Part shown: piece by piece, positions 57,444 through 64,000 of the stretch
Layout: the number at the start of each line of letters is the position of its first letter
Numbering within the stretch: position 1 is the stretch's first letter
Source: Fasciolopsis buskii
Taxonomy: Eukaryota > Platyhelminthes > Trematoda > Plagiorchiida > Fasciolidae
Assembly: GCA_008360955.1 (NCBI GenBank)
Contig: LUCM01008726.1
Coordinates: 385,742 to 449,741, forward strand
Direction: 5' to 3'
DNA length: 64,000 bases
Position numbers and translations under genes: made by a program
The notes under the pieces: model-generated
Databases searched by the model: none
What the model was told of the DNA's origin: nothing
Seen by the model: only the letters and a program-made list of their open reading frames with translations

Positions 57444-59687
57444 TCAGTCGATCCCCCTTCTTTTTGCTCGGCTGACTACCTTTGCGTTGTTGATGTTGAC
57501 CTCATGGCCTGTTTGTGCACAGTGGTTCCATATCTGTGAGTGTGGGTCAGCGCGTCGTAGGGCTAAGCTATGTTCGTGCAAGCGTGTGCGTAATTGTTTG
57601 CTTGTCTCACCGACATACTGTTTGTCACATCCGAGGCACGGAATGGCATAAACTACCCCTGACTGGTCGTGCTGGTCGACGCGATCTTTTCCGTTGAATA
57701 GAACAGATCTCAGGGTGCCGGTCGGTTTGTGGGCGATTGTGATATCTAGTGGACGTAGGATGCGTTCGACCGCTTCGGATACTCCCCGTATGTATGGAAG
57801 TACCACGATCGATCTGGTCCTCTTTGTGTTTGCCCTCTGCCTTCTGCGAATACAAGCGTTGATGAAAGACTTTGGATATCCATTGACCGCAAATAACGTG
57901 AACAACCTAGATTGCTCTTGTTCCCGTAGGTGCTGTGTACTGCAGTGTGTGTCGGCTCGATGGAACAGGGTACGCACACAGCTCTTTAGGTGGCAGGTTG
58001 GATGGTTGCTTTTAAAATTGAGTATGCGGTCCGTCGTCGTCGGTTTTCTGTAGACGGTTGTCTCTATGCTCCCGTTTGGTTGTCTCATAATTAGTACGCC
58101 GAGAAACGGTAGAGCCGAGTCTTTTTCCTCCTCCCTGGTGAATTTGATGCTGGGCACTATCGCGTTTAGGTGTTGATGAAATTGGTCCATTTCTGTTTTT
58201 TCTAACACAACAAATGTATCATCAACATATCTGATCCATAAGCGTGGGCGGTTTGTTTCGAATGCCTTTGTCTCGAATTGTTTCATGGTTGCATCTGCTA
58301 ACAAGCCTGATAGGGGTGATCCCATGGGCGTTCCTCTTATTTGTTTATATACCGTCCCATTGGACTGTAGGTATGTTTCCATGCACAATTCTATCAAATG
58401 CATTATATCGTCCTTGGACATTGCTGTTCTATCTGATAAGTTGGAGTCCTTCTCCATAAGTTGGCGCATGCTGTCCAGTGCCATTTGCCTTGGAATATTT
58501 GTGAACAGTGATGTGACGTCGAATGAGACCATAGCTTCGTTTGCTTCTAACTTGAAGTCTCTGATTTGTTCCAGGAATGTGGCAGAACTCTTCGTGTCGT
58601 TTTGGTCCTGTGGTAGGCATGGGCGTAGGAGACGGAAAAGGTACTTCGCTAGCTGATAGTTTGGTGCTGTTGTCGTTGCGACAATGGGTCTAAGCGGCAC
58701 CCCCGGTTTATGGACTTTATGAAGTCCATATATCCTGGGGACGGGTCCCTCTCTAGGCTTTATTTGGTTGTACTGTTCATCGCTGATTTTCTTGCTTTTT
58801 CTCAAAGAGTTCAGTTTTTTGTTGATTTTGGCTCGAAGTTCTTTGACTGGATTTCCTTTCACTGGTTGGTAGGTCTCGTTATCATCCAGTAATATTTTCA
58901 TCTTCGCTCGGTATTCAGCATTGTCGAGCACTGCTATTGCATTACCTTTGTCTGTGGGAAGTATGACTATTTCTCGATTTTTCTGGAGTGCTTTTACAGC
59001 TTTGATTTCGTTATCAGGTAAATGATGTTTTCGCCTAGGGTGCGCGAGTTGTTGACAGATTTTTGCCCGTATGTCCTGGCGCGTCTCTTCCTTTAGTGCG
59101 TGCTTCCGTATTGTTGATTCAATGGAAGCAATGAACGTGGGATGCTTGGCGTTGGCGTGGTTGAATGTTAATCCTTTCAGTAGCACGGACTTTTCGCTTG
59201 GTAGTAGCTGGTGGCCCGAGTAATTGTAGATTGGTTCGGCATATTGAGGTTTCGTTTGATTGAGCGCGGCGTATTTCTTGGTGAGTCTGTCCCTCACCTT
59301 TGAGCGGTTTGTGTTCGATGTGATTTCAATGACCGCTTTTATTCTTCTAATCCATCTGGCATCTAATATGTTTGAGGCATCCCGTTCGAATCGATTTTGA
59401 TGGCTTTCGTATACGGCTTTCCTGCGATGCGCGTCGTTGATCAGCTCACGATGCATCTGTTTGCAGTATGAATGTGCAATCCTACGGGCACGTTCCGAGT
59501 TCACGGGCGGGTTATACTTGATACTTTTTGGAAAAGTGTTATTTCTGAGGCAGTGATGTAGGAAGAACAGTTGCTCACGGACAGCAGCGGAACGCTTGGA
59601 ATAGTTTTCCCATTTTCTCACACAGTTGAGCGCATTGCGTCCAAATGTTTTATTGATGAGTGAAAATATCTGCAGCTCAGGTTGCAT
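57444..59687 (-). CDS. Penelope-like reverse transcriptase with GIY-YIG endonuclease
   Basis: 747 codons. ATG at 59687-59685 follows an in-frame TAA (59720-59718). RT landmarks: DKGNAIAVLD (246-255), GLHKVHKP (321-328), FDVTSLFTNIP (389-399, first catalytic Asp), GTPMGSPLSGLLAD (452-465), RYVDD (486-490, catalytic pair), LPFLGV (526-531), YRKPT (546-550). After a linker with NFKSNHP (557-563) comes the endonuclease: GVVYAIPC (677-684), C687, YVGET (691-695), RTRLHEH (700-706) and NHCAQTGH (721-728). The Cys and His residues around the GIY-YIG core fit the zinc-type motif described in animal Penelope elements. The enzyme would copy its RNA at a nick made by the endonuclease. All RT catalytic residues are present. 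The frame ends early: in the next frame the reading continues with a plausible ITEALHSSN...ISRHVETD tail, so one base seems lost in the run of A and G (minus sense) near 57450-57460. Confidence 0.95.
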   Translation of the reverse strand: MQPELQIFSLINKTFGRNALNCVRKWENYSKRSAAVREQLFFLHHCLRNNTFPKSIKYNPPVNSERARRIAHSYCKQMHRELINDAHRRKAVYESHQNRFERDASNILDARWIRRIKAVIEITSNTNRSKVRDRLTKKYAALNQTKPQYAEPIYNYSGHQLLPSEKSVLLKGLTFNHANAKHPTFIASIESTIRKHALKEETRQDIRAKICQQLAHPRRKHHLPDNEIKAVKALQKNREIVILPTDKGNAIAVLDNAEYRAKMKILLDDNETYQPVKGNPVKELRAKINKKLNSLRKSKKISDEQYNQIKPREGPVPRIYGLHKVHKPGVPLRPIVATTTAPNYQLAKYLFRLLRPCLPQDQNDTKSSATFLEQIRDFKLEANEAMVSFDVTSLFTNIPRQMALDSMRQLMEKDSNLSDRTAMSKDDIMHLIELCMETYLQSNGTVYKQIRGTPMGSPLSGLLADATMKQFETKAFETNRPRLWIRYVDDTFVVLEKTEMDQFHQHLNAIVPSIKFTREEEKDSALPFLGVLIMRQPNGSIETTVYRKPTTTDRILNFKSNHPTCHLKSCVRTLFHRADTHCSTQHLREQEQSRLFTLFAVNGYPKSFINACIRRRQRANTKRTRSIVVLPYIRGVSEAVERILRPLDITIAHKPTGTLRSVLFNGKDRVDQHDQSGVVYAIPCLGCDKQYVGETSKQLRTRLHEHSLALRRADPHSQIWNHCAQTGHEVNINNAKVVSRAKRRGID

Positions 59688-59689
59688 AT

Positions 59690-59891
59690 TTTTAGAGCTG
59701 AGAAGGCGTACACTGAGTTAATACGTTTATCGTGACGTTTCGATCCAAACTAGGACTCGTTGTCAAACGTGAATGAGTGATTGAATGGGATCGCTAGTTC
59801 CGTTCGGTCTTGTGCACTGTCCGTCTGTTTGTCTCTNTGTAGTCCAGTGGACATGTTGTTGGATTGACAGTATGCTTGTTTTCAAGCCGCT

Positions 59892-59895
<4 letters not shown>
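59690..59895 (-). repeat. Penelope-like terminal repeat, right (upstream of ORF)
   Basis: GAGAAGGCGTACACTGAGTTAATACG, GACGTTTCGATCCAAACTAGGACTCG, TTGTCAAACGTGAATGAGTGATT, ATGGGATCGCTAGTTCCGTTCG, TGCACTGTCCGT. It extends beyond the left copy by about 50 bases to the (TA)n. The minus strand reads GAGTCC...GGATCGAAACGT, a hairpin followed by GAAAC. Confidence 0.88.

Positions 59896-59896
<1 letters not shown>

Positions 59897-59930
<34 letters not shown>
59897..59930. repeat. (TA)n tract between two Penelope-like elements
   Basis: About 34 bases of TA separating the intact element from the truncated relative on its right. Confidence 0.95.
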
Positions 59931-59933
<3 letters not shown>

Positions 59934-59939
59934 TTTGTT

Positions 59940-60960
59940 CGCTGAGCTGAAAAATTGGCGTGTGGGCTGAATCAACGTCCGTTTCGGCCGGCTTGTGCTG
60001 ATTGATCCTTCGATCGGATAGATAGGTATACGTGGTCCAGATCGACGTGTCTGTTTATCGATCTTTCCGAGGGGTGCCAAGCTTCGAGAAATTGCCCTGG
60101 ATGCTTTGTTCTTCCTTGGGCGACGATCCTCACGTTTTCGAAGTTGAACTACAGAAATTCCCGGTCTTCGTGAACTGAAATTAGGGAGAGTGGATCGTGT
60201 ATTTTTGTTGCCAATTTGTGCTCATGGATCCGTGTCCCGAGTTTCTTTCCGATTTGTCCAGTATACATTTTTCCGCGGTCTTTGCAGTCGATTTGATAGA
60301 TAACGCTAGATCGATTCTTGTCAGCTGTCAGTTCTTTGGTCTTCGAATCATTCGTAGAGTTCTTGTTGGCTTGAGCAACCTTGTTGTCATTTCAGAGATA
60401 TGCTTGGTGTATGGCAAGACCGTTCGTGCTTTGGTCTGTTCGGCGATCGTCTCTCAGTGCTGTTTTTTTGTAAGTGATTCGTCTGATGAAGCTTTGTGTG
60501 TACCCGTTACGCAGAAAAAGTTGAAACGGATGTTTTTCTTCTTGTTTCCTTCGCTCCGTAGTGCTTCAGTGGGATTGTGCCCTTTTGAATAGTGTCCTGA
60601 TGCAGATTCTCTTGTGGCAGCTTGCATGGTTGCTTTGAAATTGTAGGATTGGATCCGTGCGTTTTTGTGGTATACGGTTGTTTCCAGCGTGCCTGCACTT
60701 GTCCGTGTGACGAGCACGTCTAGAAACGGCAGACTGAAAATTGTCATTTTCTGCCTCCATGGTGAACTTGATTTCCTTGAAAACTCCGTTAATGACAGTT
60801 AAAGTTCGTTGTAGTTCAAATCGTTTGATGATTATGAGCGAGTCGTCAACACAGTGCAGCCACAGTTTTGGTTTGATGTCTGGCAGGATGGTCTTCTCCA
60901 GTTTATGCATCACTGCCTCTGCAATGAAGCCACCGATATCTGGCTTCATGAACTGATTAA
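59940..60960 (-). pseudogene. 5'-truncated, frameshifted Penelope-like element
   Basis: Minus strand begins inside the RT (GGFIAEAVMHKLEKTILPD), then LWLHCVDDSLIIIKRF (the YVDD box has become CVDD) and FTMEAEN. A frameshift near 60745 follows, then LPFLDVLVTRTSAGTLETTVY. A second shift leads to FQSNHASCHKRICIRTLFKRA, and the C-terminal endonuclease VIYQIDCKDRGKMYTGQIGKK and RIHEH is still readable at 60310-60210, followed by FLEAWHPSERSINRHVDLD. It is clearly related to 57444-59687 but from another subfamily. The 5' break falls right at the GSP.SGF motif. Confidence 0.88.
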
Positions 60961-61925
60961 GCAACTATGGTTAATTTAAAATTTTCGTATTTGAGCATTT
61001 TGACCAGAACAAAGTCACCATTTATACACTATGGTGTCAGATGGTTTTGTTGTTTCTCGCTCACCACTTCACTAGGACGAAAAAAGCGCAAACGATTACC
61101 GCAGCGCGCTTAAATTATCGTGATGCAATCAACATCCTTCCTAAATGAAAATTTTCTTGCTCGTGATCAAACAGTTAACGCAAAATAGCCAAATTAACAA
61201 TCACCTTCAGTTTATCAATACATGCATAATCATGGGTAGAATACTCGATAAACTAGACTAGATCCTAAAACTCTTCCAAAAATGTTTCTGAAATTTTGCG
61301 TCCATATAGGATTTTATTTTTCATATTTAGACGAGTTCACTTAGAAAATCAAGGTTTGACTGGTATTGTTACAGTCTACAAAGAGATCGAATAAAGGCAA
61401 CCTGTAAATAAACTCAATATTAGCCACTACTGATTTATACCTTGTACGTATTAGAATCATAAGAATATGAACAGAGGAGATATTTTCAGTGCATCACAGC
61501 GGCACCTGTACATCCCTCTGAGCTCCCTCAAAGGTTGGGTCAGTTGTCCATCATGGTATAGACATTTGTTGCAAGAGTTGATGAACTCGAGTCGAAAGCA
61601 TGTTCAGTTGGTCATCATCCATCGTAATGTATTAGTTCAGAATACTAACGCCCAACGTCAGTCTCTACGGGTTTCGGACACATGATGTTGGCATATTCAC
61701 TATGGTCCGTCCTGGGGTGAGCGTGGTTTTAAGTTATTCACTGTATTTCCCCCCACAAATGGAGTATCAGTGACCTTCACTGATAAACTTTAGTATTCTT
61801 ATTTTTGAGAGTTTATTGCCAAGCAAAATGGCTGGTACTTGCAATTTCGTTATTTAGACAGATTCTCCAGGATTGAATCTTTCCGCTGCCGTGAAATATT
61901 ATTATCGTAATTTTGCTAGTTGCAG
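60961..61925. other. No firm feature
   Basis: An open plus frame at 61491-61685 follows an acceptor-like GATATTTTCAG but matches nothing I know. Confidence 0.35.
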
Positions 61926-62311
61926 GTTATGCTAAACAATTTTTGGATATTACAATGGTAAAACAACACCAAGGTAATGGGACCAGTTTGAGTTTTCATG
62001 TAATCCGCAAAAGTCACATTTCAGCGTTTCCTTTGCGCATGATATGTATATCTGTACCGCCTACTACAATCACACGAAAGCAAAAGAAAACTCCTTCTTC
62101 GTCCTTCCAGTCTGTCTGGGAACGATTTCCTCCTAATATACATCGGTCACATAAAAAGAACGCACAAATAATGACGAGTAATTTGCGTGACAGAGTTCAT
62201 GTTGCACAGTTGGTGGTATGGTGTTGGAATTGTCCGCATCCAGGATGCCGTGAATTGTTCTTGATCAAAACCGGGAATAGTTCCTGTGTGGGACGGTGCG
62301 AAATAAGATAG
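61926..62311 (+). CDS. Candidate terminal exon, unidentified protein
   Basis: Acceptor GTAATTTTGCTAGTTGCAG at 61925, then a 386-base open frame (entering with two bases of a split codon) to TAG at 62309-62311, and an AATAAA at 62327-62332. It encodes YAKQFLDITMVKQHQGNG, SVWERFPPNIHRSHKKN and WCWNCPHPGCRELF. A second good acceptor (TTCTTCGTCCTTCCAG) sits inside at about 62111. The Cys-rich end (C..CPHPGC) is not a motif I can name. The poly(A) signal is unusually close to the stop. Moderate-to-low support. Confidence 0.38.
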
Positions 62312-64000
62312 AATATTGTGAGCTTAAATAAATACTAACGAAACAAGATACTAACCTGGTGTTTCGACAGACATTGACGGATCTGTGACTAAGAACGTAA
62401 AGAAATCAACAAACGAAAGTGGACGATTCCACCTCTTCGAATCCGGACCCGAAAACAGACACAATATTTTCAAATTCTTTTGCAAATATCTTGTCAGTCA
62501 CAAGAAGTTACCATAGAAAAGTCGTTTCTCACCAATACATCGACATATATCTGTTTACAACTTGGCGGTGGACTGATTCTTCAAGCACTGTCAGTACTCA
62601 ATTCAGGGAAACGAATGGAAACACTGTTTCGTACTCACCAATCTGATAGTGTACGGGCGGGTGGGAGATCGTGGAATGTGCATTTGAGACAAGATAAACT
62701 GCAGTTGTTATTTCAGGATTAGGATATCGAATTTCGCCCATTACTGTTCATTCCTGGCCCCCCTCGTATAAATGCTTCCAGTTCCCTGAGTCACTGAGTT
62801 ATTATGAGTCTGTTCTGTCCATCACCAGTCATGCGACGACGTACAGATTAACATATCATGTCACCGTTATCTGATTAGTCAATGAATGCTTCGGTTCTCT
62901 AATGCAGAACTGCGTTGCGTGAGTCGGGCGTAGAGCTTGATGAATACGTAAGTACCGTAGTACGTAATTCCGGTTCCCTAACAACTGCGCTTTAGGATTC
63001 CGACAAAGATTCTGATTTCGGTCGCACTTACTACCGGCGGTGGTTGGGTGGTCAAAGTCATGGCATTTGATCCGTCCTTTTTTCTGGTTCGAGACAATCC
63101 ACTTTTGTGATCATCCAATTTGGCCGGCCATCAATGGTCGCGGTCTACTTCGTAAAAATTTCTTCACATTTCTTTATCCATAATAAGAAAGGAGTGGAGG
63201 TTCCTGAATGAAATGATAATAAACAATTTGAACGGGTTTTCAGTGGTTCGTTTAGAATCTAGCCAACACGGTTATCGAAGTTGTAGAATTTTTGTGCAGC
63301 CTTTGGAGATGGACAATGAAACTAATGTTGTTTGCTTATCAGTTAATTGCATGACGTATGCTCATCAATAAAACGTGTTCGACTCTAAGAAAGATTATTC
63401 TTAAATATTTGTTTGCAGTCAGTCGTGCTCAGTGTTCTGTAGCGTCATCGATATTTCGAGGAAAATTGATTACTTTTGGATATAATTCCTTCTGCCATCT
63501 GCTTCGAAGCTCGATTTAGGTTTTGTCGCATTTGTTTGGTTTGTCTGGTTTGAGATCTGCACACTCACATTGGTACCGGTAGTTTCGAGAATTTCCGATT
63601 TAGACTGGCGCATACAACTTGCCATTTTTTGCCTCGGCTTGCTTTCGCGTTTGTTGTTCTCTCGACGCTATTTCGGCACCATGGAATGTACACTACATCT
63701 CTTGCATCCGGTCATCAGCTGGAGTCCTTTCTGTTATCTCGAATGAGGAGACTTCGTTAACTAGGGCTTCAGAATCGCGTAGAAAACATACATGGGTTGT
63801 CTATCTATCTGTAGGTTTCGCACTCCTGTCACCGCATCCCTCAGTGTCGTCATCATGAGTTATAATTGTTGTGAATGTATCGAGGTTTAGAAAAAAATAC
63901 ATTCTATGCGATAAAACAAGCTACTATTGAACACAAGAATGTGGGCAAAACTAGGCTAAATGTACCTGTTTTTTTCTCTTTTGCCATGGCAAGTGCCAGT
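62312..64000. other. Mostly unannotated; one weak exon candidate
   Basis: The stretch 62498-62720 (+) follows AATATCTTGTCAG and is open to a TAG (SQEVTIEKSFLTNTSTY ... LRQDKLQLLFQD), but an overlapping frame is also open and no poly(A) signal follows. Nothing else recognised. Confidence 0.3.

Larger units (their letters stand above)
57205..59895 (-). mobile_element. Penelope-like retroelement, nearly complete
   Basis: A single long ORF (57444-59687) with RT and GIY-YIG endonuclease lies between two direct copies of a terminal repeat (about 57205-57362 and 59690-59895). (TA)n tracts abut both outer edges (57182-57204 and 59897-59930), as if the element had inserted into a TA microsatellite. 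RT plus GIY-YIG in that order, no integrase and no protease is the defining architecture of Penelope-like elements. The only ambiguous base of the window (n, 59837) lies in the right repeat. Confidence 0.92.

Noticed and set aside
60197..60592. 131-codon plus-strand ORF
   Set aside because: It is the shadow of the truncated Penelope-like element, whose GIY-YIG domain is readable on the minus strand.
1..64000. CRISPR arrays, bacterial operons, LTR retrotransposons with protease and integrase
   Set aside because: No spaced direct repeats, ribosome-binding sites, or integrase and protease motifs were seen.

Overview
This window is repeat-rich eukaryotic nuclear DNA, most likely from a parasitic flatworm (trematode or cestode). 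That assignment is an inference from three things: the mix of RTE-type, CR1/Jockey-type and Penelope-like retroelements typical of these genomes, tRNA-derived SINEs, and long introns packed with transposon debris. Nothing here looks bacterial or viral.

Host genes are sparse. The only one I can name is a sorting nexin 3 (SNX3/SNX12) gene on the + strand. Its PX-domain exon is at 7178-7302 and its last coding exon at 22509-22614, joined by a 15.2 kb GT-AG intron; its first exons are not visible. Further right, two unidentified genes converge tail to tail near 54.3-55.2 kb. Gene A (+) has three phase-compatible exons (43171-43342, 50199-50283, 54340-54540) and gene B (-) has two (56408-56543, 54978-55210). 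Each has an AATAAA shortly after its stop. Two weaker terminal-exon candidates lie at 41396-41652 (-) and 61926-62311 (+). A U1 snRNA-like sequence sits at 41779-41940.

The rest is mostly retroelements. A nearly complete Penelope-like element (57205-59895, -) carries a 747-codon RT plus GIY-YIG ORF between two copies of its terminal repeat, inside a (TA)n tract. A decayed, 5'-truncated relative follows directly (59940-60960), another remnant lies at 33950-35300, and a lone terminal repeat at 16911-17000. RTE-type fragments occur near 0-1.6, 3.3-5.3, 11.4-11.9, 13.9-15.1, 17.1-17.4, 19.2-20.3, 37.2-39.8 and 40.5-41.0 kb. CR1/Jockey-type copies are at 5.9-6.6, 12.0-13.7 and 26.7-28.1 kb.

The most unusual structures are these. 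(1) A 794-bp foldback of inverted tRNA-SINE copies (3728-4521) sits inside an RTE reverse transcriptase with a perfect 13-bp target-site duplication. (2) A short repeat family has a 7-bp hairpin flanked by GA-rich and GAAAC sequence, resembling a degenerate hammerhead ribozyme; it occurs five times, once as a palindromic pair inside an RTE copy. (3) A 1.7-kb composite block occurs at 1-1700 and again, almost identical, at 38170-39869.
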